Assembly: GCF_008831285.2 (NCBI RefSeq)
Contig: NC_045138.2
Coordinates: 25,763,934 to 25,827,933, forward strand
Source of the DNA: Nymphaea colorata
Taxonomy: Eukaryota > Streptophyta > Magnoliopsida > Nymphaeales > Nymphaeaceae
DNA length: 64,000 nt
Reading direction: 5' to 3'
The position numbers were made by a program, and so were the translations under genes. Below the pieces are notes generated by a model, which was not told the origin of the DNA, ran no database searches, and was given only the letters and a program-made list of their open reading frames with translations. Positions 10,235 through 21,835 of the stretch are shown here, in pieces; positions within the stretch are counted from its first letter, which is position 1, and every line of letters begins with the position of its first letter.

Positions 10235-10627
10235 TATATAAAACCCGTCCCTCGTTTTCTTTCCTTTCTCCACTCGACTTTCTCTCTCCTCGTGAGAATG
10301 CTTCCACCTTCTTCTCGTGCGATCGACGGTGGAGCTTCCACCGTTTTCAGCGACCCAACACCAGCACGAGGGAGATCTCTCAGCGTTAGGCTTCCTGCTG
10401 CTTCACCCACCGGCCATCTGACGCTCTCAGCCACCGCCGCTTCCTTTGCTGCTCCCGTTTCTCAGCACTGTCACCGTGAGAACGACGACCTCCCAGCTTC
10501 AATGGGGTCCTCTCAGTCTCCCTCTCGCTGCGACAATGAGGAACCGACAGGAGGAATCAATGTCTTGTTCCTCCGTTCCCCATGTCGCCCCTCTGCCACC
10601 AGCTCGGGCAACTGCCCTATTCGTCGA
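10235..10627 (+). other. TATA-led GC-rich open frame of unknown nature
   Basis: A good TATA-box string (TATATAAAA, 10235-10243) is followed by a CT-rich leader and an ATG at 10298. That ATG opens a 110-codon frame rich in Ser, Pro, Ala and Arg, beginning MLPPSSRAIDGG. No conserved domain is recognised, and the composition differs sharply from the AT-rich flanks. It may be a small unknown gene, or the promoter and leader of a degraded LTR element, whose LTRs often have exactly this TATA plus CT-rich leader layout. I cannot decide, and I would not annotate it as a gene without transcript evidence. Confidence 0.3.
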
Positions 10628-11958
10628 TAAGGCATGAGATCTTTCCTTTCATCCCTTTTTTTTTTTTCTCTTGTTTACCGATTTTCGGTTTACCCTAGGT
10701 CGAGCAAAGCAGACCTGGTCCTCTGTCGACAATGTTCTGGGCTGTTTCCCTCTTTTTTTTTTGTATCATAGCAGGTTCGAAAAGGCCACCGAGTCTTCCC
10801 CTCTTCAAATCTGTGTTGCACGTTCTGTAGCCAGACCCTCCGTGAGGTTCTGGTATAAAAATTTCTTTCTGCGGTTTGTTTGAAGCCTCTAACAAAGCCC
10901 TAACTTAGACATACATGCTCTGTTTTAGGGATGATTCTAGTTTCGGTGTCTCACAAATGGAATAATGAATAAAAGAACAAAGAGAAACAAGTTAATCCAA
11001 CATGCGACGCCTCACACGTCTATTTCTTTCTAGGCGTATAGATACATATATTCACATACATAGATTCACATATATTCGTATCTATAAGAACTCAAAATAC
11101 AGAGGCTTCATGATACATGCATAACTGAATATTCCATACCTTTGAAAATCTGAGATGAATTTCCAGCAGCAAACTCTATGCTTTCGGTTTTTTTCCAGCA
11201 GCCACCAACTTCGATCTTTTCTAAGAAGAGAGCAGAATTGAAAAACCCTTCTCTCTCTTTCTCTCTCAATCTCTCTATTGCTGGACGTGCTCCTCTATTG
11301 CTGCAGTAAAAGAATGTTTCCCCTTTGCAGTTACAATTTTATCTTTATCTTTTCCACAAACATCTCATTTATGATAAATTTGACGGTTTGAAATATTCAT
11401 TAGAAATCATTTGTGATTCTCTTCTGTTGAGTTACAAACATTTACGTTCCAAATGTTTAAGGACACTTAAGAAAAAATTGTGGGTCTTACAATTCTCTTC
11501 TGTTGAGGTTCAGATCCATAAATCCGTTTTTATCCTATTCAAAGTGCGTTTGAGCCTTATTTGTAATCAGCTTTTGAGTTAATGAAAAAAACCCTAATCC
11601 TGGTTTGTGTTTTCATATCCATTTTTCATATCCCTTTTACCTTTTCTTTTGCATCTCTTTCCATCTACCCTACATATGAGAGGAGAAATTCTCCTTTCCA
11701 CTGCTCTAAGGTAGAAGGGAAGAAATAAAGCGGATGAGGCTTGTTTTTCAGAAATTGAATGAATGGAAGTTGATGACATAGTTTTCAGTTAAACTTCTTT
11801 TTCACAATTCAATGTGTAAGAGCGGTCTTGTGTCCACATTTAATGAAATAAAAAAGGACAAATGGCAACATAACAGCTGCTGTTAATCCGAAGAAAAGTA
11901 GAAGATACATAAAAGAAATGATTTGGCATTGATGAAATCTTTTCTAGTGCGTGGAAGG

Positions 11959-11995
<37 letters not shown>

Positions 11996-12560
11996 TATAT
12001 GATAATGACATGTGGTGCTATTGAGTGGAATTGGAATTGAGTCCAAACTCAAACTTGCCCGTTTCTGGACCTTTCGCACCTTCTTTTCCTACAAATCTTT
12101 TCCTACAGTGGAAGGAAAAGAAAATCAAAATAGTTTCCTTGCGGCAGAAGATGGGAATGGCGAACGTGTCGTTACTATTAGTTTCAGTTGTTGCCTTAGC
12201 CTCCAAGGAAAGGGATTCCTCTGGAAGAAGCTGAACCGCGACATCTATTTTTTTATTCTTCTTTCACACGCGATCTATCCAAACTTTCTCATATCAGCAA
12301 CACTCCAAACTCTTTGATTTAAATCAGGATAACAGTTTAAATTATTTTTTTAATTAAGAAAATGAACAAATAGGCAAATAATACGAAGGAATGCATTGTA
12401 CCGGTGAGCACGACATAACGTGGATACTAATACTAACGATGACAGTGTTTTGGGGTTATAGTGCATTGGATGACAAAGTGATCCACGTTAAAAAAGTAAG
12501 GTTCATGATGATTGGCATGGGAGGGACGCGGCCTCTCTTCCCATACCAACAATCACTCAC
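10628..12560. other. Intergenic, no gene recognised
   Basis: AT-rich spacer with pyrimidine tracts and a TA microsatellite at 11961-11992. Several short frames occur on both strands, none with a recognisable family. Nothing else supported. Confidence 0.5.
11961..11992. repeat. (TA)n microsatellite
   Basis: About 16 TA units, uninterrupted. Confidence 0.95.
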
Positions 12561-12745
12561 CAAAAAAAAAAAGGGAGGGGATTGCAGTTGAACTTTCAGC
12601 AACCTAACATTCCTTTTGAAAGTTGGGGATGGTGGAGACGAACGACTCACCAAAAAAAAAAAAAAAAAAAGCTTCCTATAAAAAAGATTGCAGTTGAACT
12701 TTCATTCCAACCTGACATTCCATTTGAAAGTTCCTAACATTCCTT
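12550..12745. repeat. Imperfect tandem duplication (~90-110 bp) with A tracts
   Basis: The block ctcaccaaaaaaaa ... gattgcagttgaactttca ... cattccttttgaaagtt is present twice: about 12557-12625 and about 12646-12735, each with a poly-A run after ctcacc. It lies about 390-580 bp upstream of the UGT3 start. Confidence 0.75.
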
Positions 12746-12877
12746 TTCTTACCGGTGGTTTGCTAAACGAGCAAGCCATGACATGATCATGCCGTACTCT
12801 AGTCTTGTTTAGATCAACCAAATGAGTCGAGCTTCACTCCAACATGCTCCGCTTGTATAGACTGACTGATCTATCTG

Positions 12878-12884
12878 TATAAAT
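12878..12884 (+). promoter_or_regulatory. Candidate TATA box for UGT3
   Basis: TATAAAT about 250 bp upstream of the UGT3 ATG, the best TATA-like string before that gene. Assigned by position only; a leader of about 220 nt would be rather long. Confidence 0.3.
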
Positions 12885-13131
12885 CGAGTAAGGTTCATTT
12901 CAGTATGGTTCTTCGTATTTTAGTTTTCTTTTCAAACCTCCTTTGATGGCCAAGTTCAGCTTTAACGTTTGGAAACCGGGTCAAGGGCAGCTCAAGCTGG
13001 TGAATTGGAACCTTCTAAACACTTCAATGGATAGGTTCAACTCTAAAAGCGATCTCTCTTAATACCCAACACTGTTGGGTCCTTTTCCTTTAAATCCCTC
13101 TCGCTTTACTGAAACTGTGCATCAACGAAAG

Positions 13132-14562
13132 ATGGGTCGGAGAAGCATCAAGAACTCTGGCGTCGTTCTTTTTCCGATTCCCGCTGATGGGCACCTCGTC
13201 CCCATGATCGAGGTTGCCAAGCGACTCCGGCAGCATAGCCCCACCCTCTCCATAACCGTCCTCTTGATGCAGACCCCCTTCCCCTCCGTCTTGTCCGCCA
13301 CGCAGTCCACCGCCTCTCACGTCCAGGCCGCCGAGTCCTCCGGCCTCGGCATCGACTTCCTCCACCTTCCTCCGGTGGAGGCTCCTGAAGGATTGGAGGG
13401 GCTCGCCTGCATGCTCCAATACGTGGAGAACCTGAAGCCCGTCGTCTCCGATGCGCTTGCTTCGCTCTCCTCCACCACCACCATCTCCGCCTTCGTCCTC
13501 GACATGTTCTGCGTCGCCATGACCGATGTTGCGGCTGAGCTCCGCATCTCCGCTACCTACGTCTTCTACATAACCAATGCGGCCGGCGTCTGTTACAGGC
13601 TCTACTTTCCCACCCTCGACCGCATCCACCAGCAAGACTTCAAAGACTTGAGCGAGGAGATCGAGATCCCCGGTTGGCCGCCGTTGTCGCCGCAGGCACT
13701 GCCACAAGCTATTCTAAGCAAGAAGAGCCCTGCGTATCCCGGGCTCTTGGACGGCGCGCGACGCTTCCAGCAACTCAAGGGCATCTTGGTGAACACCTTC
13801 TCGGAGTTGGAGCCGGTTGCCATGAAGGCCTTGGCCGACGGCCGGTGCGTGCCGGACGGTCCCACCCCATCGATCCACCCGGTCGGTCCCTTGCTCTGCC
13901 TGCAGCAACCTGGATCTGAGTCGCCGGACCATGAGTGCATCAAGTGGCTCGACCAGCAGCCCTGCGGCTCGGTCGTCTTCTTATGCTTCGGCAGCTTGGG
14001 CGCCTTCTCTGGAGAACAGATACGGGAGATTGCACGTGGGCTCGAGCTCTGCGGCCACCGGTTCTTGTGGTCTGTGAGGGTCCAGTCTCGTCAAGGGCAA
14101 CTGAGCCTAGACGAGGTTCTGCCGACTGGGTTCGTGGAACGGACGAGGGAGCGCGGTCTGGTTTGGTCGACGTGGGTGCCGCAGATCGCCGTCCTCTCCC
14201 ACTCGGCCATCGGTGGCTTTGTGACACACTGTGGGTGGAACTCGACCCTGGAGAGCGTCTGGTTCGGGGTGCCTCTGATCGCATGGCCACTCTATGCGGA
14301 GCAGAAAATGAACGCAGTCTTGTTGGTGAAGGAACTTGAGATTGCTATTGGATTGAAGGGCGCAGGGCAGTCTGATTTGTTGGTGAAGGGAGAGGAGTTG
14401 CCGAAGGCGGTTAAGAGCTTGATGGAAGGTGAGGAGGGAATGAAGATAAAGGAGAAGATGAAGAGACTGAAAGAACTAGGGAGAATGGCGGTGCAGGAAG
14501 GTGGTTCGTCTTATTCAACAATGGCAGCATTGGTGGCAGAATGGGCCAAGATTGATGAATAG
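13132..14562 (+). CDS. UGT3: family-1 UDP-glycosyltransferase, group E
   Basis: Intronless, 476 residues, starting at the first ATG of the frame (MGRRSIKNSGVVLFP). The open frame reaches further upstream but only through a TTG. Catalytic His21 lies in PADGHLV, activating Asp124 in FVLDMFC, SVVFLCFGSLG at about 280-290, and a full PSPG box at 348-391 containing THCGWNS and ending AEQ. It is most like UGT2: shared SSTTTISAFVLDMFCV, EIPGWP and ILSKK/IQSKK loops. The two probably arose by an older tandem duplication in the same orientation. UDP-glucose is the likely donor from the terminal Gln; the acceptor is unknown. The N-terminal extension of about six basic residues before VVLFP is slightly longer than in its relatives. 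Confidence 0.95.
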   Translation: MGRRSIKNSGVVLFPIPADGHLVPMIEVAKRLRQHSPTLSITVLLMQTPFPSVLSATQSTASHVQAAESSGLGIDFLHLPPVEAPEGLEGLACMLQYVENLKPVVSDALASLSSTTTISAFVLDMFCVAMTDVAAELRISATYVFYITNAAGVCYRLYFPTLDRIHQQDFKDLSEEIEIPGWPPLSPQALPQAILSKKSPAYPGLLDGARRFQQLKGILVNTFSELEPVAMKALADGRCVPDGPTPSIHPVGPLLCLQQPGSESPDHECIKWLDQQPCGSVVFLCFGSLGAFSGEQIREIARGLELCGHRFLWSVRVQSRQGQLSLDEVLPTGFVERTRERGLVWSTWVPQIAVLSHSAIGGFVTHCGWNSTLESVWFGVPLIAWPLYAEQKMNAVLLVKELEIAIGLKGAGQSDLLVKGEELPKAVKSLMEGEEGMKIKEKMKRLKELGRMAVQEGGSSYSTMAALVAEWAKIDE

Positions 14563-15589
14563 CTGATCGGATGTGTTCTTTGATTCTTTATAAGTGCTTG
14601 TTTTTGCTTGATCTTAGGAGTTGAATAGACAAATTATCTACTCTATGATTGCATAAAAGGTTGATCTCTCGGCCTCTAGGGTTGCCTTTGAGGTGGGGCA
14701 AAGTGGCAGTGTGTGTTGAACTTGACGTTGTGTTCGTGTTCCTGACTGTGCAAGGAATCTGCAGTTGAATAAATCAGAGAACATGAGAACGAGAACGTTG
14801 CCTGCATAAAATACTATAATCCAAATTTGTCGACACTACAGCAGAACACCTCAAGCCATTGCCACAAGCTCGTTCTCAAGGATCTTGCGTGATGAATTGA
14901 ACATTGTCAGATTCCCTTTTATGGAAATCTTTGATAGAATTCTGGCAATGAAAAGGACCTAAGGACATTATTTACGGGATTCAAACATTAAATTTTCATT
15001 ATGTTTTTTTCCCATCACTGGACGGAACCCACCTAACTATTAGTCAAGTAATAAATCGCTACCCAACTCTTGAAAGTAGTCAAATAGACAAATAACCGCA
15101 CAACTTTTGAGAAAATGTTTCAAAGAGCCGACTCACCGACATAAATAAATTTGTGAACCAAACTCTGGTTTTGCGAAGAAGTAAGGTGGTCCAGAGAGGA
15201 GAATAACATTAACACAAATTCAACAAAGGTTGAACATGGAAAAGAGATTGCATCTAAGACTCAACTCTTAATTCGATACTACCAATCCATTATAAGTTAG
15301 TTATGAGAAATTAACCAAACATTATACAAAATTGAGGATGTCATGCTGAACCGAGACAACCTCATTCATATAAATAATATTATTTTTGTAGTTTCAAATA
15401 ACCCAATAACACGTAAACAATCAATTTCTTCAAATGGCATGCCATTTTTTTTGTTTCTCACTCTAATTGGTTCATGGATTAGATTTCAAATTCTCGATAT
15501 GTTTGTGATGGTAGTTTTTTCGGCACAACAAGATAATGGGCACCTGATTGCAAGGTACAACCAGACATTTTGAGGGTTTTTGAGTCTGG
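14563..15589. other. Intergenic, no gene recognised
   Basis: 3' flank of UGT3 followed by AT-rich sequence up to the LINE remnant. No gene or repeat supported. Confidence 0.5.
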
Positions 15590-16760
15590 ATGTGATCCAA
15601 CATAAGAGTTTTGAATCGCCGAGGAGGACACCAAGCCCAGAAGAGATTATGCAGGAACCAATCAACACCAGGAGGTTGAAGCAAGCTGTACAGAAAAATG
15701 TCCTTCGCCATATTGTGCCTGTGAAGAAAAATACTCTGTGAAAATTGTATTTGAATTGCATTTAATGAAGGCAGATATCTACAATCTCATCAAATGAGAA
15801 ACTCTTCGTCTATTCAGGAAAAAAGAGATACTATGCAAATTGTATTTGTGCCGCAAGGCCATAACATAAATTGAATTGGAGTATTAGATAATAGCCCCCC
15901 ACTTTAAATGAAAGAAATATTTTTTTTTTCTGATAGCTGAAATTCCTAGACCTCTACTAGCAAAAGGTAGAGTAACATATTCCCAAGCCACGATGCTTTT
16001 TTTTCTTCAGGTTTGTCCTGCACCATAAAATCTCTTAAGAATACGATTGATTTTATTTTCTACCTTGGCAGGTAAGAAAAGCAATAATAAGAAATAAGAA
16101 GGCAGAGAAGAGAGGACATATTTGATCATGGTTACCCGACCAGCTAAGGATAAATTTCTAAATTTTCAAGAAGCCAATCTACTGTTAATAGTGTCAATGA
16201 TTGACAACCAAGAGAGTGTCTTGACTGCTTGAAATTGAAGGAACAGCCCAGATATTCAATAGGAAGATCAACAATTTGACATTGAAAAAGATGAGAGGCA
16301 GCAAACTTAGTATATGCATCAACTTTTAACAAAGTAATAAACGTTTTGTCTTTATTAATGTCAAGACCATATGTCATAGAGAAAATACAAATAATGAACA
16401 ATACTATCATTTGTTGAGGAGTTGCTTCCCCAAAAAGGACCAAGTCATCTGCATACTCAACAATATTAAATGAGAGATCATCCACATTGATTGGGTTAAG
16501 CAACCCATTTGCCACTTTTCTTTTAATTAAGACAGAAGCGCCATCGACGTCCATTGACAACGAGAGATGCATCTGATTTGGTAAGCAACTCTTTGATCCA
16601 AGAGATATATGGTCTACCAAAATATACAAAAAAAGACCGGTACTTACCATAAAGAATATAAAAAAAAAAACGCCACCCACCGCACAACCTGCCAGCCTTG
16701 TTGACATTGATATTAACCATACCTGACCTGAGTGGGTTACGACACGGCCACACAAGACAA
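15590..16760 (-). mobile_element. LINE (non-LTR retrotransposon) reverse-transcriptase remnant
   Basis: On the minus strand, 16144-16755 encodes a reverse-transcriptase core: VEYADDLVLFGEA (catalytic Y/FADD box) at about 16425-16465, GLDINKDKTFI further on, and IEYLGC. After a frameshift at about 16150 the next frame gives SLAGRVTMIKYVLSSLPSYF and KINRILKRFYG. Another shift gives SIVAWEYVTLPFASRGLGI. This order is the usual 3' half of a plant LINE pol protein. At least two frameshifts and a stop show that it is dead. The 5' half, the endonuclease and a poly-A tail are not identified, and the outer limits are approximate. The piece below about 15770 is assigned less surely. Confidence 0.85.
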
Positions 16761-17289
16761 TATGAAAGCATTTACTGCCATTAAGGGTGGAACCATAATT
16801 TTTTTTTATGGGGCATTAAGCATATAGATAATAAATTTTTAATTGGCGTAGGACAATGACTGAGTCTCATGGAGTTGTCCTGTATCACTGAACCAATATA
16901 CAGTGGAAAGGATGCGGTGGACTCATGCCGTGGTGGCTCCTAGCGGTCGCTGTTTCTATTCTTACTCACTCACCACCTGAAAAAAAATCAGACCGACAAA
17001 ACGAAACCAAAGGGCGGAATTGATTCCCCGCGATCGTGGAAGAGTTTTTGTTCGGCTTTCCGGTGCTCGATTCTTCTCCTTCCTCACTCTTTTTTTCCTC
17101 TTTCCGGTGACATCGCGTAATATTATCTTAGTTAACAACAGTTTCAACATTCTAAATTTTTTCCATGATTTTCAACAAGATAGACATCCAGCATATAATA
17201 ATCCATGTTAAACAAACACACCCCCATTTTATTTTGTAAATTCCCATTCCACTGATGGATTTTTAGGATTTCTGTCTTGCTGCTGCCAA
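16761..17289. other. Intergenic, no gene recognised
   Basis: Spacer between the LINE remnant and the left edge of the duplicated UGT4 block. No supported feature. Confidence 0.5.
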
Positions 17290-17502
17290 ACACTACCCTA
17301 CCCTAATGAACCACTAAAACCTGTGGCCACGGATGGAAGGGGGCCATGCCAACCATCAACATCCAAAAATGATGTGTGGCTCACAGATTCTGGCCGACCC
17401 TTTAGACGGAAGAGAGCAACTAGTGCGTTGTCACCACTTAGCCGAGCAAATCTTCTTCAAGGCCTCGGGGCCTGCTAAAGAAGCCCAGAGAGAGAGAGAG
17501 CC

Positions 17503-18915
17503 ATGGAGTCAACAGTGGTCATCTTCCCAATCACCACAACAGGCCACCTCGTCTCCGTGATTGAGCTCGCCAAATTCATCTCCCAGCTAAACCCACGCCT
17601 CTCCATCACCACCCTTTTGATGCCCAGTCTTCTAGGTCCTTCTCCAGCTTCTGCGCACACGGAGACGGTCGCATCCACCGCCCTCAATGTCCGCTTCGTC
17701 CACCTCCCTCCAGTTGAACTGACCGTCAACCTGCAAAATGCCCAACCGGAGACCTTAGTCTCTCTCTGCGTTGAGAGGTACAAGCCCTTGGTGTCCGACC
17801 ACCTCCGGTCACTTTGTGCATCCACCAAGGTCTCGGCCTTCGTCATCGATTTCTTCTGCACCACCATGATCGACGTCGCTGCACAGTTGAATATCCCCAC
17901 ATACGTCTTCTTCACCTCAGGGGCGTACCTATTGTCCTTGTTGCTGCACCTCCCCAAATTGGACGCCATGATTTCTTCCGAGTTCGTAGAATCCACGACC
18001 AACATAACCATCCCCGGCATGCCTTCTCTCCCACCACACGACCTGCTGATGCCTCTCAAGGATAGGAAGAACGACGCTTACAGGTGGATGCTCTACCATT
18101 CGCAGAAGCTGCACGAGATTAAGGGGTTCTTAGTGAATACGTTCGACGACTTGCAACCGCGACTTGCAGACGCCGTGCCCCAGTTGGTCGCCGGCGATGG
18201 CGCCGGCCCCGCCGTTCTCCCTGTCGGACCGCTGTTGGCCCTTGACACGAACAAGGGATCGGACCACGAATGCATCCAGTGGCTAGACGATCAACCCGAT
18301 GGGTCTGTGGTTTTTCTATGTTTCGGCAGTTGGGGCGCCCTCCCTGATAACCAGCTCCGAGAAGTGGCACGTGGGCTGGAGCTTAGCGGGCAGAGGTTCT
18401 TGTGGTCCGCGCGATCTCGGCCACCGCCCGGAGAGATGATTCAGTGGCGAGACGCCAATCTGGAGGAGGTTTTGCCGGACGGCTTTTTGGAGCGGACCCG
18501 CGATCGGGGATTGGTTTGGCCGACGTGGGTGCCCCAAGTCGCCATTCTCTCACACCGATCCGTCGGTGGGTTTGTGTCGCACTGTGGGTGGAACTCTACT
18601 CTGGAGAGCGTCTGGTTCGGGGTGCCGCTGATCTCCTGGCCCCTCTTTGCAGAGCAGAGGATGAACGCATTCGAGTTGGTGAACGATCTGGGGTTGGCTG
18701 TAGGCTTGAAGAAGGAGAGCGTCGAGGACGACGCCTTTGTGAGGGCAGAGGAGTTGGAGAGGGCGGTGAGGCAGTTGATGGAAGGTGAGGAAGGGGAGAT
18801 GGTGAGAACGAAGATGAAGGCGGTGAAGGAGTTGGCAAGAAAGGCGGTGAAGGAAGGCGGATCTTCGTACAATAATTTGAAGATGGTGGTGGCTGAGTGG
18901 AGCAGAGACCAGTGA
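17503..18915 (+). CDS. UGT4: family-1 UDP-glycosyltransferase, group E (twin of UGT5)
   Basis: Intronless, 470 residues. The ATG in ...gagagagccATGGAG starts MESTVVIFP. Catalytic His15, activating Asp116 (FVIDFFC), the FFTSGAYLLSLLLHLPKLD helix region at about 136-154, SVVFLCFGSWG at about 268-278 and the PSPG box at 342-385 with HCGWNS and terminal AEQ are all present. By my residue-by-residue comparison it differs from UGT5 at 14 of 470 positions (97.0% identity). In two of these UGT4 departs from every other copy here: Trp277 where the others have Leu, Met, Arg or another residue but never Trp, and Ser378 in the PSPG box where most have Ala or Gly. The sequence is fully open, so it is probably functional, but those two sites border the donor and acceptor cleft. 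Enzyme class is certain, substrate is not. Confidence 0.95.
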   Translation: MESTVVIFPITTTGHLVSVIELAKFISQLNPRLSITTLLMPSLLGPSPASAHTETVASTALNVRFVHLPPVELTVNLQNAQPETLVSLCVERYKPLVSDHLRSLCASTKVSAFVIDFFCTTMIDVAAQLNIPTYVFFTSGAYLLSLLLHLPKLDAMISSEFVESTTNITIPGMPSLPPHDLLMPLKDRKNDAYRWMLYHSQKLHEIKGFLVNTFDDLQPRLADAVPQLVAGDGAGPAVLPVGPLLALDTNKGSDHECIQWLDDQPDGSVVFLCFGSWGALPDNQLREVARGLELSGQRFLWSARSRPPPGEMIQWRDANLEEVLPDGFLERTRDRGLVWPTWVPQVAILSHRSVGGFVSHCGWNSTLESVWFGVPLISWPLFAEQRMNAFELVNDLGLAVGLKKESVEDDAFVRAEELERAVRQLMEGEEGEMVRTKMKAVKELARKAVKEGGSSYNNLKMVVAEWSRDQ

Positions 18916-19217
18916 TTTGGCCTTCCTTCGGCCCTTCGGCATTGTTACGAACTCGTGATGGGCTTCCTCTGCGTTCTGCCTTGGCTGTATCTTTTTTTTT
19001 TTTTTCACTCTCTAATTTACTTTTTCTACTCCATGCCACCTAATGAAAATGTGATGTACCTCGGTAATGGCAATTTGCTTTACACTTTCTCCCTCTCTAT
19101 ATTTTGTACGCAGTTTTTTGTTCTTTTGTTCGCCGCTGTCTTCGAATCTCAGTCCTGAAAGACACCATAGTTACAAACATTCAAAAAGTCTATATAATAC
19201 TCATAAAATGCAGGTTT

Positions 19218-19480
19218 CTGCTGGCATCACCTGTCTAACCTCAGCTTGTCTACCCACTTAAAAGCTAAAGATTTCAGTTTGGAGCAATAAAATCTGCACG
19301 GTGGACAAGAAGATCAGCCCATACTTCAAAGGGGTCGGTCCTAGAGGACTGAATTCAAAGAAATTTTGCATCCTGAAATTCTGAATTCGATCTTCCATGG
19401 GGACTCATTTTGAGTGATTCCATCATTGAACAGGTCTGAAGACGACGACGTAACGAGAACTCGACCCGTACCGGCAGAAA
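19218..19480. other. Spacer unique to duplication copy 1
   Basis: Sequence between the end of the UGT4 3' flank homology and the start of polymerase eta homology. It has no counterpart in copy 2, where 2.6 kb of different sequence lies at this position. Nothing recognised in it. Confidence 0.5.
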
Positions 19481-21835
19481 TTGGAATCAATCCCAATAGT
19501 CCGGATCGGCTAAGCGAATCTGGGTCTTAATGTCCGACCCATTCTTCATGGAACGCTTACTTGCTTAATGTTCTTGACTTTGTTTTTTTGAGATATGGTT
19601 TCATCAGTTGTTGGCTGACAGCGGAACCCATCAATGGCTGCTGATGACCCTGCCATTTGAGAAATGGTGTTGTGAAACTTCACTTGGATCAATGAAATAA
19701 GTTGTAGAAACATCTAATTGGACGGTTGAGTTGTACTTAAAATCTTTGCTAGGGGATGTTTTTTGACTTTCCTTCCGGCAAGTTTTCAGAAAGTATAATT
19801 CTTCGCAATTCTCGTTATTTATGTTGTTCTTTTGTTAATTCACATAAACAAGATTATTCGCTATCCTTTATGAGAAAAGGAAAACAAAGGTACCAGACAT
19901 CCTACTATCTAAGATTGAGATAAAACGTCTTGGTTTTTCTCCACGGGTAGAAAATAAAATCAGCAGGTTCTGTGATGTACTGATATAGTTTTATTCTCTC
20001 TCTTATGCTACTTGCAGTGGAGCAAAAGAAAACGCCCAGATTTAAAAAGTGTTCTTACCGCAGTAGTGCAATACAATTCCTGGAATGGTGGGGGTCTGAT
20101 TGCTGTCAGCTATGAGGCTCGAAAATATGGCGTGAAACGGTGGGTAACATAGCATCCAATTCTACCATCATCTCATTCTCTGAATCAAAATATTGTTTAA
20201 GGAACCTCAAATTTTCAACTTTTGTCAGCTCTATGCGTGGAGATGAGGCTAAAAAAGTCTGTCCAGAGATCCAATTAATTCAGCTTCCAGTAGCTCGGGG
20301 TAAAGCTGACCTAAACTTGTAGAGAGATGCAGGATCTGAGGTTTGTCAAACCAAACGACATGACATTGCACTTTATCCTTTCAACTATTAAGCAGTGTAT
20401 TTTGATACGTTCGGTTATGTTTCCTAAGCGTATACCATAACCCATGTAGGTTGTTTCTGTGCTTGCAAGAAAAGGAAGGTGTGAGCGTGCATCTATCGAT
20501 GAGGTTTACCTTGACCTCACAGATGCAGCCAGAGACATGCTATCTGAAAGTCCTCCTGAAACTCTGTAAGCATTTGATGATGAAACAACGAAGATCCATG
20601 TTATAGAGTTTTGCAAGGTTTGTCCTTTTTAACAATATTGATTTTTAGTGTATATTCACTGTCCACTTGTTGCATGAATGCAAATTTTCACGTGTGTAGG
20701 ATGAAGCAGATAGAGAATTGGTAGTTAAGGAGTGGCTCTGTCGCAGTGATGCTGACTGCAATGATAAGTTACTAGCTTGTGGGGCTGTTATTGTGGCAGC
20801 CCTTCGAAAGGAAGTTTTGATGGAGACAAAGTTTACATGTTCTGCTGGAATTGCTCACAATAAGGTGAATTTTTTCATCTGTACATTCTTCATGATCATT
20901 ATCTTGTCTCTTATTAGATTTAAAAAATACACAGTCTGGGTTTAGGAAGTACAGCTATACTTGGCTGTAAGGCTTGTTTGTTTTGTGCATCTATTCTTGT
21001 ATTGACCTTTAAATTAAATTTGAAATCCTGGTAGTACTGTGTCTGTTGCAATTTTGGCAGATGCTGGCAAAACTTTCAAGTGCAATGCATAAGCCTGCAC
21101 AACAAACTATAGTACCATTATCATCTGTCAAAGAGTTACTGGCATCTCTCCCCATAAAGAAAATGTAATTCTCTGTTACTGCTTGTTTTGCTTGGGACTT
21201 TAGATTAGCGGAATGCATCGATGTAGACTGCCATTGCTATAGCCTTTTCAATATAATACTTTCTAAGCTTTAGGTTGTTGCTCTTTGTAGTTTGTCCTAT
21301 AGAGACCAGCCAAGTCCTCCATTACAGCTTCTTTGCTTTTGCCTGGTTTTGGTGCTCAAGCATTGTTCTTTTCAGGAAGCAGCTTGGAGGAAAACTGGGT
21401 AGCTCGGTTGAAAGTGATCTTGGGGCGCATTTTGTTGGTTTTCTGAAGAAAAACTTTAGTCACTTTATGGAATAAATACTGGGTCGGTGGTTTGATTGAT
21501 AAAAAAAAGCATGTTCATGCCAAAAGTTCCATTAACATGAATATTCAGCTGATCATCCAACTGCATGAATGGCATGTGTTAAGAGACATACCAAAAAAAG
21601 TATGAAATGCTTTTTTTCAGAAGTTTGCACATTTATAGAGAGTAAATTTGTTAGGACGTTGCTTTTTCTTTTTTTTTTTTAGGGCTGCTGTGTGTGTAAG
21701 GTCCACAATTTTATTTCCTTTTTCTTAGTTATGGAAATATTAATAGGTGAAGGAAATATAAACAATAGATGTCAAATTAATGAGCCGTTATGGAAAGAAA
21801 GAAAGGGGAAAGGAAAAAACTGACGGGTTATTACG

